Below are positions 44,960 to 54,195 of a stretch of 64,000 bases of DNA, piece after piece (position 1 is the stretch's first letter; every line of letters begins with the position of its first letter). The translations under genes were made by a program, and so were the position numbers. The notes below the pieces were generated by a model that had not been told where the DNA came from, did not search any database, and worked only from the letters and a program-made list of their open reading frames with translations. Location: assembly GCF_019636155.1 (NCBI RefSeq), contig NZ_JAHBYB010000010.1, positions 1 through 64,000 of the forward strand. Reading direction: 5' to 3'. The stretch is from Brevundimonas sp. Lineage in GTDB: Bacteria > Pseudomonadota > Alphaproteobacteria > Caulobacterales > Caulobacteraceae.

Positions 44960-46431
44960 CAGCGGGCTCCCTGATCGACGGTGGCGGCGGGCATGCCGAA
45001 GCCGGGCTGGCCCAGTTCGAAATCGGACACCGGCTGATAGGCGGGGTTCATGCGGTCGAAGGTCAGGGCGCCGTCGATGAAGACCTGATCGGCGCGGGCG
45101 TAGATGCTGAAGGGGCTGGCGCTCCAGATCACCAGGTCGGCGCGCTTGCCGGTCTCCAGGCTGCCGGTCTGGTCGGCGATGCCCAGGGACCGCGCCGGGT
45201 TCAGGGTGATCCAGGCGATGGCCCGTTCCTCGGGGATGTCCATCCCCATGCGGCGCCCGGCGGCCACGGCGGCGGCGGCCTCCTGGTTCAGCCTCTGGGT
45301 CAGCTGGGCGTCGTCCGAATGGATGACGGCGCAGCTGTTGGGCTGGGCGTCGACGATGGCGGCGTTGGCCTCGATGGCGTCCAGGGCTTCCATCTTGAAG
45401 CCCCACCAGCCGGTCCACATGTCGGCGCAGATGCCCTCGCGGGCCAGCATCGGGGCGATCTTGTAGGCCTCGATCGCATGGTGGAAGGCGGTGACGCGAT
45501 AGCCGAACTCCTTGGCCAGATCGATCATCATGGCCATTTCGTCGGCGCGGTAGCAGTGGTTCTGGATCAGGATCGAACCGTCCAGCACGCCGGCCAGGGT
45601 CTCGTTCTGCAGGTTGCGGGTCGGCGGGCTGCCCTCGCCGGTCTCGCGCCATTTGTCCCACTTGGCCTTGTAGTCGCGGGCGGCGATGAAGGCGGCGCGA
45701 TAGCCGGCCATATTGCCCATGCCGGTGGCCGGGCTCTGGTTGCGGCTGCCATAGACGCGGCTGGGGTTCTCGCCACAGGCCATCTTCAGCCCATAGGGGG
45801 CGCCGGGGAATTTCATCCCCTGCATGGTCACCGACGGCACGTTGCGCACCGTCACGCCACGCCCGCCGAACAGATTGGCCGAGCCGGGCAGGATCTGAAG
45901 GGTCGTCACCCCGCCGGCGCGGGCGGTGTTGAAGCCGGGATCCTGGGGCCAAAGGCTGTGTTCGGCCCAGACCTGGGCGGTGTTGGGGCTGGTGGCTTCG
46001 TTGCCGTCGCTCATCCCCATCACGCCGGGCGAGGGATAGACCCCCAGGTGGCTGTGGGCGTCGATGACGCCGGGGGTGACGAAGCGGCCGCGGGCGTCCA
46101 CCACCTTGTGGCCGGCCGGGACCGGCGTATCGGCCCCGCCGACGGCGGCGATGCGGCCGTCGGTGACTACCACGACGCCGTTGTCGATCCTTGCGCCCGC
46201 CCCGGTCAGGACCGTCGCGCCCACGATGGCCATGTTCTCGGTCGGCAGGGGGGCGTAGGTCGAGGGATAGGGGTCGGGATTGGCCGCATAGTCCAGGCCT
46301 GGAGCCAGGGCCTCGCGCTGGCGCGGCGTGGACGACGAAGCGTCGCCGGTCGAACCGGTCGTGGCGCAGGCGGACAGGGCCAGGGCCGAAAGCACGGCCA
46401 GGCTGGCGCCGGTCAGGCGGTGTGATCGCAT
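44959..46431 (-). CDS. Amidohydrolase lipoprotein (imidazolonepropionase-like)
   Basis: A 490-residue periplasmic lipoprotein with lipobox ALSACATTG (lipid Cys about residue 22). The metal-dependent hydrolase fold is intact: VTPGVIDAHSHLGVYP with HxH, VTAFHHAIEAYK with a His, and SCAVIHSDDAQLTQR with the catalytic Asp region. The C-terminus has ITLNPARSLGIADQTGSLET and ADLVIWSASPF. Peptidase or prolidase-like substrates are known for relatives; the substrate here is not known. It is coupled to the degenerate paralogue downstream. Confidence 0.9.
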   Translation of the reverse strand: MRSHRLTGASLAVLSALALSACATTGSTGDASSSTPRQREALAPGLDYAANPDPYPSTYAPLPTENMAIVGATVLTGAGARIDNGVVVVTDGRIAAVGGADTPVPAGHKVVDARGRFVTPGVIDAHSHLGVYPSPGVMGMSDGNEATSPNTAQVWAEHSLWPQDPGFNTARAGGVTTLQILPGSANLFGGRGVTVRNVPSVTMQGMKFPGAPYGLKMACGENPSRVYGSRNQSPATGMGNMAGYRAAFIAARDYKAKWDKWRETGEGSPPTRNLQNETLAGVLDGSILIQNHCYRADEMAMMIDLAKEFGYRVTAFHHAIEAYKIAPMLAREGICADMWTGWWGFKMEALDAIEANAAIVDAQPNSCAVIHSDDAQLTQRLNQEAAAAVAAGRRMGMDIPEERAIAWITLNPARSLGIADQTGSLETGKRADLVIWSASPFSIYARADQVFIDGALTFDRMNPAYQPVSDFELGQPGFGMPAATVDQGAR

Positions 46432-46498
46432 GGAAAGCCTCCCCCTCGCGCCAGGCCGGCGCACGGCGCAGGGATAGAAGAGGGCGCGGGCCCCGCCG

Positions 46499-46792
46499 TC
46501 AATCGCCCGCAGCGTCCGGCGCGTCCAAACGCCGCTTCGTCTCGACATCGTCCAGTCCCGCGATGGACAGCCGCTTCAGCCGCGACTGGCCGCCGCGCTC
46601 CAGGGTCACGCTGGACCGGGCCACGCCCAGCGCCAGCGCCAGCAATCGCACCAGGGCCGCGTTCGCCGCCCCATCGACCGGCCGGGCCCGCACCCGAACC
46701 TTCAGCACCGGCCGGCCTTCGGGATCGGTTTCCCAGCCCTCGATCCGGTCGGCCGAGGCGCCGGGCTGCAGCTTGACGAAGAGATCGGCCAT
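46499..46792 (-). CDS. DUF167 (YggU) family protein
   Basis: A 97-residue small conserved protein with the family pattern MADLFVKLQPGASADRIEGW, VLKVRVRARPVDGAANAALV and GGQSRLKRLSIAG. Function is not established. The start ATG at 46792 follows a GGGGGCGCG stretch. It lies 13 bp downstream of the GST gene and probably belongs to the same transcript. Confidence 0.88.
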   Translation of the reverse strand: MADLFVKLQPGASADRIEGWETDPEGRPVLKVRVRARPVDGAANAALVRLLALALGVARSSVTLERGGQSRLKRLSIAGLDDVETKRRLDAPDAAGD

Positions 46793-46805
46793 CGCGCCCC
46801 CGCTC

Positions 46806-47459
46806 CTAGTCCCGGTCCGGGGCGCCGAGCGGGAAATAGGCGCGGAACGGCCGCGCCTCCTCCACCGCCCGGGCGAAGGACGGCCGTCGCAGCAGCCGGG
46901 CGCGATAGGCCGACAGGGCCTCGAACCGCTCGGGGATTCCATGGGTCCAGTCGGCGTAGAACAGGGACGGCGCCGCGGCGCAGTCGGCCAGGGTGAAGGT
47001 CTCGCCCGCCGCCCAGGTCCGGTCCTTCATCCGCTGGTCCAGCCAGGCGTAGATCGTGTCCAGCATCCGGCCGGCCTCCTCGACGCCGTGCGGGTCGCGG
47101 CGGTCGGCCGGGCGCAGGGCGTCGAAGACGAATTTGCCCTGGGGCGTCATGACATAGTTGTCGAACACCCGATCCATCATCCGCACCTCAACGGCCAGGT
47201 CGGGATCATCGGGGATCAGGCGCGTCGGCCCCGGATGACGGACCTGCAGGTATTCGATGATGCTGGTGGCCTCCAGCACCACACGGTCCCTCTCGCGCAG
47301 GATCGGAAACCGCTTCATCGGCCACAGGGCGGCCAGCTCCTCGGCCACTCCCGGGTCTTCCAGCATACGGTAGGTGAAGGGGATGTCGTTTTCATAGAAG
47401 GCGATCAGCGCCTTCTGGCAATAGGAGGAGAAGGGATGGGCGAACAGTTCGAGGGTCAT
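46806..47459 (-). CDS. Glutathione S-transferase family protein
   Basis: A 217-residue protein with an N-terminal thioredoxin-like domain beginning MTLELFAHPFSSYCQKALIA and the GSH-contact segment VVLEATSIIEYL, then an alpha-helical domain. The Ser/Cys of PFSSYCQK is the likely active-site region. Its ATG overlaps the stop of the SRPBCC gene (ATGA), placing it in the arsR operon. That suggests a response to an electrophile or xenobiotic. Confidence 0.9.
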   Translation of the reverse strand: MTLELFAHPFSSYCQKALIAFYENDIPFTYRMLEDPGVAEELAALWPMKRFPILRERDRVVLEATSIIEYLQVRHPGPTRLIPDDPDLAVEVRMMDRVFDNYVMTPQGKFVFDALRPADRRDPHGVEEAGRMLDTIYAWLDQRMKDRTWAAGETFTLADCAAAPSLFYADWTHGIPERFEALSAYRARLLRRPSFARAVEEARPFRAYFPLGAPDRD

Positions 47460-47929
47460 GACATGGCCCTCGGCTCATGCCCTTCGATCAGGGCGACCAG
47501 GTTGTCGACATGCCAGGCGGTGCCGTGTTCGCGGCCCTGGACCGCCTCCTGCCCGCCGCTGAAATAGACGCCCTGCTCGGTGTGAAGCAGGCGGGTTCCC
47601 GTCCCTTCGGGCCGCAGTTCGATCGTCTGCAGTGAGACCGACAGCTTTTCGGCGTCGTGGAACAGGTCATAGACCAGCACGATCCGCTCGTTCTGGATGA
47701 TGTCGTGATAGACGGCCTGGAAGTCGGACTCCATGCCGCTGGGCCAGCGGGCGTGAAACCGCTCCTTGCCGCCGACGCGGAAGTCGAAATCCCGGCTCAG
47801 GGTCACGATGTCGCTGGGCGCCTTGAACCAGGCCATCTTGGCTTCAAGACTGCTGTAGGCGGCGAAGACCCGCGCGGGCGGGGCCTTCAGCACCCGCTCG
47901 ATGGTGAAGGTGGCGTATGTAACGGTCAC
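47456..47929 (-). CDS. SRPBCC/AHSA1-type START-like protein
   Basis: A 157-residue helix-grip protein with VLKAPPARVFAAYSSLEAKM and FDFRVGGKERFHARW, the AHSA1 pattern, and a C-terminal GREHGTAWHVDNLV. It overlaps the arsR gene before it and the GST gene after it, both by 4 nt. Its ligand is unknown; it is related to the pair at 13.8-14.6 kb. Confidence 0.88.
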   Translation of the reverse strand: MTVTYATFTIERVLKAPPARVFAAYSSLEAKMAWFKAPSDIVTLSRDFDFRVGGKERFHARWPSGMESDFQAVYHDIIQNERIVLVYDLFHDAEKLSVSLQTIELRPEGTGTRLLHTEQGVYFSGGQEAVQGREHGTAWHVDNLVALIEGHEPRAMS

Positions 47930-48273
47930 GTCTGGGTCTCCTCCGGATCGGTCTTGGCCAGATAGGCCTCGAGCTGGTCGTACTGCTGCTCCCAGAAGCG
48001 CTTGCGTTCGGCGATCCAGCGCTCGACCTGGGTCATGGCCTGGATTTCCAGGGCGCAGGTGCGCACCCGGCCGACTTTTTCGCTCCGCACCAACCCCGCC
48101 GCCTCCAGCACCTTCAGATGCTGGGCCACGGCCGACAGGGTCATGGGCAGGGGCCGGGCCAGATCGCTGACCGAGGCCGGACCCTGGCTCAACCGCTCGA
48201 CCATGGCGCGCCGTCCGGGATCGGACAGGGCCTGGAAGGCGAGGTCGAGGGGCGCGGGTTGATACTGTAGCAT
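47926..48273 (-). CDS. ArsR-family repressor of the SRPBCC-GST operon
   Basis: A 115-residue winged-helix protein, paralogous to the one at 13793-14140 and of identical length: MLQYQPAPLDLAFQALSDPG, helix-turn-helix around PMTLSAVAQHLKVLEAAGLV, and the wing RSEKVGRVRTCALE. It lacks metal-sensor cysteines. It overlaps the SRPBCC gene by 4 nt. A promoter and palindrome end at its start codon, suggesting leaderless, autoregulated expression. Confidence 0.9.
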   Translation of the reverse strand: MLQYQPAPLDLAFQALSDPGRRAMVERLSQGPASVSDLARPLPMTLSAVAQHLKVLEAAGLVRSEKVGRVRTCALEIQAMTQVERWIAERKRFWEQQYDQLEAYLAKTDPEETQT

Positions 48274-48309
48274 TGACTTAAGTATCTACACGGACGCCCT
48301 GGCGGTCAA
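48274..48309 (-). promoter_or_regulatory. Promoter and palindrome of the second arsR operon
   Basis: On the leftward strand TTGACC (48304-48309) and GATACT (48281-48286) are 17 bp apart. The palindrome ACTTAAGT (48276-48283) overlaps the -10 and ends 2 bp before the ATG. The predicted transcription start is at or next to the ATG. The layout repeats that of the first arsR gene with an unrelated operator sequence. Confidence 0.5.
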
Positions 48310-48380
48310 GGCCTGGATCTCAGCAAGATCGGTCGAGCGCGCGACCGCGCCATGCGGCAGTCTGGGGAAACCACGGGCGG

Positions 48381-49265
48381 ATGAGGATGATGACGGCGAT
48401 CGACCGATACCAGGCGCGGATGAAGAGGGCGCTGGACCATATCGACCAGCATCTGGATGGCGATCTGGACCTGGACGCGGTCAGCGGCGTCGCGGCCTTT
48501 TCCAAATTCCATTTCCATCGCCAGTTCACGGCGACCTTCGGCGTCTCCCTGCATCGCTATGTCCAGCTGGCGCGCCTGAGGCGGGCCTCAAAACGGCTGG
48601 CCGGCGAAGGGGCCAGGATCACCGACATCGCCCTGGAGGCCGGCTACGAGACGCCCGACGCCTTCGCCCGCGCCTTCCGCCAGCGGTTCGACCAGTCGCC
48701 GTCGGACTTTCGCAAATCCCCCGACTGGGCGCCGTGGCTGCGCGCCCTTCAGCCCTTCAACAGCGCCAGGAGCCGGCTCATGCCCACCACCTTCATGCCC
48801 GATCAGGTCGCCTTGCGCGAGGTCGCCGCCACCCGCGTCGCCGTCTTCGAACACCATGGCGATCCGGCGACCCTGGAGGCCACCATCCAGAGGTTCATCG
48901 CCTGGCGAAAGGCCGCCGGTTTCTCGCCTCGCACCCACCCGACCTTCAACATCTGGCATTCCGAGCGCCGTCCGGCGAACCCGGCGGACTACCGCATGGA
49001 TCTGTGCATTGGGCTGGGCGAGGGCGACCGGATCGAGGACGACGACGAAACGGTCCGGGCCGGGCTGATCCCCGGCGGGCGCTGTGCGGTCCTGCGCGTA
49101 ACCGGCGACACCCATAATCTGGAGCCGGCGGCCCTCTATCTGTATCGCGACTGGCTGCCGTCCAGCGGCGAGGAGATGCGGGACTTCCCCATCTACTGCC
49201 AGCGCTTCTTCCTGGACGAGCCCGAACTGGGGACCGCGGCGGAGCTTTTCCTGCCGTTGAAGTGA
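48381..49265 (+). CDS. AraC-family regulator with a GyrI-like ligand domain
   Basis: A 294-residue activator with two N-terminal helix-turn-helix motifs (GVAAFSKFHFHRQFTATFGV; RITDIALEAGYETPDAFARA), like MarA/Rob. A C-terminal GyrI-like small-molecule-binding domain (about 135-294) contains VALREVAATRVAVFEHHGDP and AVLRVTGDTHNLEPA. Such proteins sense hydrophobic compounds. Several starts are possible (ATG 48381, 48387, 48390). Targets are unknown; it diverges from the arsR operon. Confidence 0.9.
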   Translation: MRMMTAIDRYQARMKRALDHIDQHLDGDLDLDAVSGVAAFSKFHFHRQFTATFGVSLHRYVQLARLRRASKRLAGEGARITDIALEAGYETPDAFARAFRQRFDQSPSDFRKSPDWAPWLRALQPFNSARSRLMPTTFMPDQVALREVAATRVAVFEHHGDPATLEATIQRFIAWRKAAGFSPRTHPTFNIWHSERRPANPADYRMDLCIGLGEGDRIEDDDETVRAGLIPGGRCAVLRVTGDTHNLEPAALYLYRDWLPSSGEEMRDFPIYCQRFFLDEPELGTAAELFLPLK

Positions 49266-49329
49266 GGCTGGTTGGTGGAGACAGAGAGGGCGCGAAAACC
49301 GGCGACGCGCCCCCGTCCCTTGGCGGCCG

Positions 49330-49839
49330 TTACTGAAGGTTGACGTCGGTCACACCGCCCGCGTCGGGCAGGGTCCTGGTGATGTTGGCCTTGGCGATCT
49401 CGAAGGCGAATTTCAGCAGGCCGCCGTCGCTGACCCAGACCCGGCCGTCCCCGGCGTCGAACCGCAGGATGGTCAGATGGGGATCGTCCTTGCCGTTCGG
49501 ATACCAGGCGGCCAGGACCGGGTTCCAGTGGCGGTCGATGATCGTCCGGTCGTGGCCGTGCACCGACAGGTCGCCGTGGATGCAGGCCCAGACCTTCTGG
49601 TCCTTGGATCCATAGTGGAACATCGCGCTCTGGCCCGAACCGACGGCCGCGTCACGGGCCAGGTCGGCGTCGTCGCGGGTGAAGAACCAGATGGTCCCGG
49701 TCTCCGCCTCGCGGAAGGCGGTCATGGGCTGGGCGTGATAGCCGGGCTGGTCCAGGCCCAAAAGGCCGGTGTTGGAACTCTTCAGACTGTCCCAGAAGGC
49801 TTTTTCGGCCTCGGCGGCCGTCAGGGTCTTGTCGCCCAT
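49330..49839 (-). CDS. Pyridoxamine-5'-phosphate-oxidase-fold protein (general stress protein 26 type)
   Basis: A 169-residue split-barrel flavin-binding protein. Family signs are AQPMTAFREAETGTIWFFTR and SAMFHYGSKDQKVWACIHG, with a C-terminal HLTILRFDAGDGRVWVSDGG. It may bind FMN or F420; the reaction is unknown. It is monocistronic. Confidence 0.83.
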   Translation of the reverse strand: MGDKTLTAAEAEKAFWDSLKSSNTGLLGLDQPGYHAQPMTAFREAETGTIWFFTRDDADLARDAAVGSGQSAMFHYGSKDQKVWACIHGDLSVHGHDRTIIDRHWNPVLAAWYPNGKDDPHLTILRFDAGDGRVWVSDGGLLKFAFEIAKANITRTLPDAGGVTDVNLQ

Positions 49840-49931
49840 GTCGATCTCTCCTCGCGGCTCGGGTTCGCCCGGTCAAACCACGAGACGGCGGGCGGGGTTC
49901 CGTCGCCGGCGCCCCGCCGCGTGCAAAGGCC

Positions 49932-52097
49932 TCAGCTCGTGGGGAAGCCCCGCACCTTCAGCAGGGCCGCCACGTCCGGGTCGCGGCCCCGGAACCGGCG
50001 ATAGGCTTCGGCCCGATCGGACGAATTGCCCTCGGCCAGGATGATGGCCTTGTAGCGGCCGGCGATGTCCGGATTGAAGACGTCCCCGGACTCCTCGAAA
50101 TAGGCCCAGGTGTCGGCGTCCATCACCTCGGACCAAAGGTAGGAATAATAGCCCGCCGAATAGCTGTCGGACGTGAACAGGTGATTGAACTGCGGCAGGC
50201 GGTGCCGCATCACGATCTCCTTCGGCATGCCGTATCGGGCCAGGCTTTCGCGTTCGAAGGCGTCGATGTCGGTCGGCGGGGTCGCGCGGGTGTGCAGGTC
50301 CATGTCCACCAGGGCCGAGGACAGATAGCTGACCGTCGCATAGCCCTGGTTGAAGGTGGCGGCCGCTTCGATCTTGTCGACCAGGGCCTGGGACATCGGC
50401 CGGCCCGTCCCGACATGCTTCATGAAGCCGTCCAGGATGGGCCGCGACAGCACCCAGTGCTCGTGCACCTGCGACGGATATTCGACATAGTCGCGCGGCG
50501 TGCCGTCCAGGGCCGGATAGACGACCTTTGACGCGAAGGAGTGCAGGGCGTGGCCGAATTCGTGGAACAGGGTCTCGGCGTCGTCCAGCGAGATCAGGAC
50601 CGGTCCGTCCTCGGCCTTGATGAAGTTGTTGTTGTTGGAAGCCAGCACGTTCTCGTCGCCGTCGTAAGTCGAGTGCGAGCGATAGGTCGTCTTCCAGGCG
50701 CCCGACCGCTTGCCGGCGCGGGCGTAGTCGTCGGCGTAATAGAGCCCGGCGTGGCGACCGTGATCCTTGACCTCATAGACAACGACGTCGGGATGGAAGA
50801 CCGGCACGGTCCCAGGCGCCAGCTTCTCGAAGGTGAAGCCGTACAGCCGCTCGGCCATGTAGAAGCTGCCGGCGCGCACGTTGTTCAGCTCGAAATACGG
50901 CTTCAGCTCGTTCTGATCGAGATCGTATTTGGCCTTGCGGACCTTCTCGGCGAAATAGAGGTAGTCCCAGGGTTCGATATCGAACCCGGCGATGGCGCGC
51001 ATGTCGGCCACCTCCTCGGCGACCCGCGCCTTGGCCGGCGCCCAGACGCGGTTCATCAGATCCATGGCCGCGGCCGGGGTCCGGGCCATGGTGTCCTGCA
51101 TCCGCCACTCGGCGTGGTTGGCGAAGCCCAGCAGACGGGCCCGCTGGGCGCGCAGTGCCACGATCTCCGCGATCACGGCGTTGGTGTCGTTGGCGTCGCC
51201 GTTGTCGCCGCGGTTGACGAATTTGCGCCAGACGTCTTCGCGCAGGGCGCGGTCGTCGGCGAAGCTCAGCACCGGATCGACGCTGGAGCGGGTGTTGACG
51301 ATGGCCCAGCCCTGCAGGTTGCGGCGGCGTGCGGCGCCGGCCGCGGCGGCCTTCACATCGTCCGGCACGCCCGCCAGACGGCCCTGGTCGGCGACCAGAA
51401 TCCAGGCGTTCTCGTCCGCCACCACCTTCTGGCCGAAGCTGGTGAAGGCGTGGGACAGGGCGGTGTTGATGCGGCCCAGCTCGGCCTTGCCGGCGGCGTC
51501 CAGGGCGGCGCCGTTGCGGATGAAGGCGTCGCGGCGGCGCGTGGCCAGCCGGGCCTGTTCGGCGTTCAGTCCCATGGCGGCGGCGTTGTCGGCCACCTGG
51601 CGGACGCGTTCGAACAGCCGGGCGTTGAAGTTGATCTCGTCGCCGGCGGCGGCCAGCAGGGGCGAGACCTCGCGGTCGACCGCCTGATAGTCGTCCGACC
51701 CGATGTTGGAGGTCATGACCCCGAACAGGGCCCGGGCCCGGTCCAGCGGCTCGCCCGCCATCTGCAGGGCCACCAGGGTGTTGGCGAAGGTCGCCGGCGC
51801 CGGATTGTCGGCGATGGCGGCGATCTCGGCCCGTTGCAACTCGATGCCTTCCACGATGGCCTCGCGCAGCTTGGCCGCCGTCACCCGGTCCCAGGGCGGA
51901 ACCCCGCCATAGGGGCCGGTCCAGGGCTGCAGCAGTTCGGCCCGCGGCGTCTGTGCCGGCAGGACGGCGCGGGCTTCGGCCGCCTGGGCTGCCAACATGT
52001 CGCCCCCGCCCCAGCCGCCGGTCTCGGCTCCGGCCGTGGCGCAGCCGGTCAGGGCGAACAGGCTTCCGCCCGCGATCAGGAGGTGGCGACGATGCAT
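49932..52097 (-). CDS. dcp: M3-family metallopeptidase (dipeptidyl carboxypeptidase-like), lipoprotein
   Basis: A 721-residue zinc peptidase that trims C-terminal dipeptides or cleaves oligopeptides. The N-terminus MHRRHLLIAGGSLFALTGC is a lipoprotein signal with lipid Cys at residue 19, so it acts in the periplasm. The zinc motif is in AETLFHEFGHALHSFAS, and the C-terminal substrate Tyr region in SDSYSAGYYSYLWSEVMDAD. ATG at 52097 is favoured over longer frames. It diverges from murI. Confidence 0.93.
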   Translation of the reverse strand: MHRRHLLIAGGSLFALTGCATAGAETGGWGGGDMLAAQAAEARAVLPAQTPRAELLQPWTGPYGGVPPWDRVTAAKLREAIVEGIELQRAEIAAIADNPAPATFANTLVALQMAGEPLDRARALFGVMTSNIGSDDYQAVDREVSPLLAAAGDEINFNARLFERVRQVADNAAAMGLNAEQARLATRRRDAFIRNGAALDAAGKAELGRINTALSHAFTSFGQKVVADENAWILVADQGRLAGVPDDVKAAAAGAARRRNLQGWAIVNTRSSVDPVLSFADDRALREDVWRKFVNRGDNGDANDTNAVIAEIVALRAQRARLLGFANHAEWRMQDTMARTPAAAMDLMNRVWAPAKARVAEEVADMRAIAGFDIEPWDYLYFAEKVRKAKYDLDQNELKPYFELNNVRAGSFYMAERLYGFTFEKLAPGTVPVFHPDVVVYEVKDHGRHAGLYYADDYARAGKRSGAWKTTYRSHSTYDGDENVLASNNNNFIKAEDGPVLISLDDAETLFHEFGHALHSFASKVVYPALDGTPRDYVEYPSQVHEHWVLSRPILDGFMKHVGTGRPMSQALVDKIEAAATFNQGYATVSYLSSALVDMDLHTRATPPTDIDAFERESLARYGMPKEIVMRHRLPQFNHLFTSDSYSAGYYSYLWSEVMDADTWAYFEESGDVFNPDIAGRYKAIILAEGNSSDRAEAYRRFRGRDPDVAALLKVRGFPTS

Positions 52098-52221
52098 GGG
52101 CGGATCCTTCGAACAGCGGGGCTTTCGGACTACCCTAGCGCCGTGCGGTCGCGCCGTCACCGAGGCGCCGATGTCGCACGGCGATTGAACCGGAGGGCCG
52201 ACCTCTCTAAAGCCCCACGCC

Positions 52222-53073
52222 ATGGCGATAGGCGTTTTCGACTCCGGCGTGGGCGGACTGACGGTCCACCGCGAACTGACCCGACGGTTTCCCGACCGGG
52301 ACTTCGTCTATCTGGCCGACCAGGCCAACGCTCCCTATGGCGGGCGTGGCGGGGAGGAGATCGTCGACCTGACGCGCGAAGGATGCGAGCGGCTGTTCGA
52401 GGCCGGCGCCTCGGTCATCGTCCTGGCCTGCAACACCGCCAGCGCCATCGCCCTGCGCCGGCTGCAGCAGACCTGGGCGCCCCAGGCGCGCGAGCGTTTC
52501 GGCCGGCCGCTGAACGTCCTGGGCATCATCGTGCCGACCATAGAGGCGGCGACCGGCCTGCCCTGGACCTATGAGGCCGACCGGTCCGGCGAGAAGATCG
52601 AGGCGATCGAGGTGACCGGGGTCTTCTGCACCGCCGCCACGGCCATGAGCCGGGTCTATGAGATCGAGATCGACAAGCGGCGCGAGGACCTGGCGGTCTT
52701 TTCCGAGGCCTGCCCCGGCCTGGCGGGTCTGATCGAACTGGGCGCCACGACCGAGGAGCTGAAGGTTGTGGTCGACGAACATGTCGACGCCCTGCGCCGC
52801 CGCATCGGCCGTCATCCGGACAAGGCCATCCTGGGCTGCACCCACTATCAGATCGTCGCCGACCTGTTCGCGGACGCCCTGCCCGAAGGCACGCCGGTGA
52901 TCCACCAGCCGACCGCCGTGGCCGACGCCCTGGACCGCTATTTCGCGCGCCATCCGGAATATGATCTGGGCGCCGGCGGCCGGCGCGACTTCCTGACCAC
53001 CGGAACTCCCGGCCCCCAGACCGACCGGGTCAGCCAGTTCTGGGGCGCGCCCCTGACCTTCTCCGCGGCTTGA
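52222..53073 (+). CDS. murI: Glutamate racemase
   Basis: Makes D-glutamate for peptidoglycan. The 283-residue protein begins MAIGVFDSGVGGLTVHREL and has the two catalytic cysteines, Cys70 in VLACNTASA and Cys206 in ILGCTHYQIV. The LADQANAPYGGR segment replaces the more usual DTxxxPYG form but keeps the PYG. Length and motif order fit the family. Confidence 0.94.
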   Translation: MAIGVFDSGVGGLTVHRELTRRFPDRDFVYLADQANAPYGGRGGEEIVDLTREGCERLFEAGASVIVLACNTASAIALRRLQQTWAPQARERFGRPLNVLGIIVPTIEAATGLPWTYEADRSGEKIEAIEVTGVFCTAATAMSRVYEIEIDKRREDLAVFSEACPGLAGLIELGATTEELKVVVDEHVDALRRRIGRHPDKAILGCTHYQIVADLFADALPEGTPVIHQPTAVADALDRYFARHPEYDLGAGGRRDFLTTGTPGPQTDRVSQFWGAPLTFSAA

Positions 53074-53119
53074 CGAGCAGCCTTCGGCCGGCGCTCATAC
53101 GCCCCGGAGGCGCTGTCCA

Positions 53120-53641
53120 ATGATCCGCTATTTTCTGGCCGCGGCCGCCGTGCTGGCGGCCACGTCTGCCGACGCCGAGGTGGTTGCCCGCGGCGAGAAC
53201 GGCTTCACCCTGAAATTCGCGGTCGAGGCCGAGATCGACCCCGCCGACATTCCCGGCGCGTTTCAGGCCCTGCCGCAGTGGTGGCAGGCCTCCCATACCT
53301 ATTCCGGCGACGCCGCCAATCTCAGCCTCGACCTGTCGCCCGGCGGTTGCTGGTGCGAGACGCTGCCCGACAATCCGGCCTTCGACCACGGCCGCACGGT
53401 CGAGGTCGCCGAGGATCACATCACCTTCGACGCCCCCTTTGGTCCCCTGCGCGGCAAGGCGACGAAAGCCGAGCTGACGGTCACCTGGCCGCCGGCCAGC
53501 CGGGGCTGGACGCCGACCTGGACCTTCGTGGTCGAGGGGCCGGGCCTGGGGGCCCTGGCCGACGCGGTCGATGGGGTGATGGGCGCCGGCTTCCAGCGCT
53601 GGATGCATTTTCTGGAATATGGCGCGGCGCCCGGCGCCTGA
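53120..53641 (+). CDS. Exported SRPBCC-like protein
   Basis: A 173-residue protein with a signal peptide (cleavage about SADAEV, residue 19) followed by a START-like pattern: NGFTLKFAVEAEIDPADIPG, WWQASHTYSGDAANLSLDLS and a C-terminal helix GAGFQRWMHFLEYG. A CWC motif in PGGCWCETL is notable. Substrate or ligand is unknown. It lies 46 bp after murI. Confidence 0.72.
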   Translation: MIRYFLAAAAVLAATSADAEVVARGENGFTLKFAVEAEIDPADIPGAFQALPQWWQASHTYSGDAANLSLDLSPGGCWCETLPDNPAFDHGRTVEVAEDHITFDAPFGPLRGKATKAELTVTWPPASRGWTPTWTFVVEGPGLGALADAVDGVMGAGFQRWMHFLEYGAAPGA

Positions 53642-53643
53642 AC

Positions 53644-54180
53644 TCAGCCCGCCAGGACCTCGGACGAGGCCACGACCTTCGACGCGGCATGAACCACGGC
53701 GCCGATGCGCAGGGCGGCCTGGATCTGGGTGTTGGCCACGCCGTGCTTGCGCAACTCGCCTTCGTGGGCGTCCAGGCAGGCGCCGCAGCCGTTGATGGCC
53801 GAGACCGCCGTGCACCACAGTTCGAAATCCAACTTGTCCACGCCGGGATTGGCGATGACGTTCATCCGCAGCCGGGCCGGCAGGGTGGCGTATTCCTGGT
53901 TCTTCATCAGGTGCAGCGAGCGGTAGTAAATGTTGTTCATGCCCATGATCGCGGCGGCGGCGCGGGCCGCGTCGGCGGCTTCGGGCGACAGGCCGGCGGC
54001 TGAAGCCGCGGTCTCGATCTGGCGCACCACGGCGGGGGTCCCGACCGCATGGGCCGAAGCCAGGAAACAGCCCCACTTCTGCTGGTCGTTCAGCACCGTC
54101 TCGCCGGCCAGGGACGACAGGTTCAGGGAGATGTCCTTGGCGTAGGACGGGATCAGGTCGCGCAGGGCGTCGATGGACAT
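53644..54180 (-). CDS. AhpD-like alkylhydroperoxidase (carboxymuconolactone decarboxylase fold)
   Basis: A 178-residue protein with the CxxC-x3-H active site in [14 protein letters not shown]. This is the AhpD pattern that reduces the AhpC peroxiredoxin. It lies just downstream of ahpC on the same strand (171 bp), so the two form an oxidative-stress pair. Two inverted copies of the CTCAAG repeat family lie between them. Confidence 0.9.
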   Translation of the reverse strand: MSIDALRDLIPSYAKDISLNLSSLAGETVLNDQQKWGCFLASAHAVGTPAVVRQIETAASAAGLSPEAADAARAAAAIMGMNNIYYRSLHLMKNQEYATLPARLRMNVIANPGVDKLDFELWCTAVSAINGCGACLDAHEGELRKHGVANTQIQAALRIGAVVHAASKVVASSEVLAG

Positions 54181-54195
54181 GGTGTTTCCTTGGTT

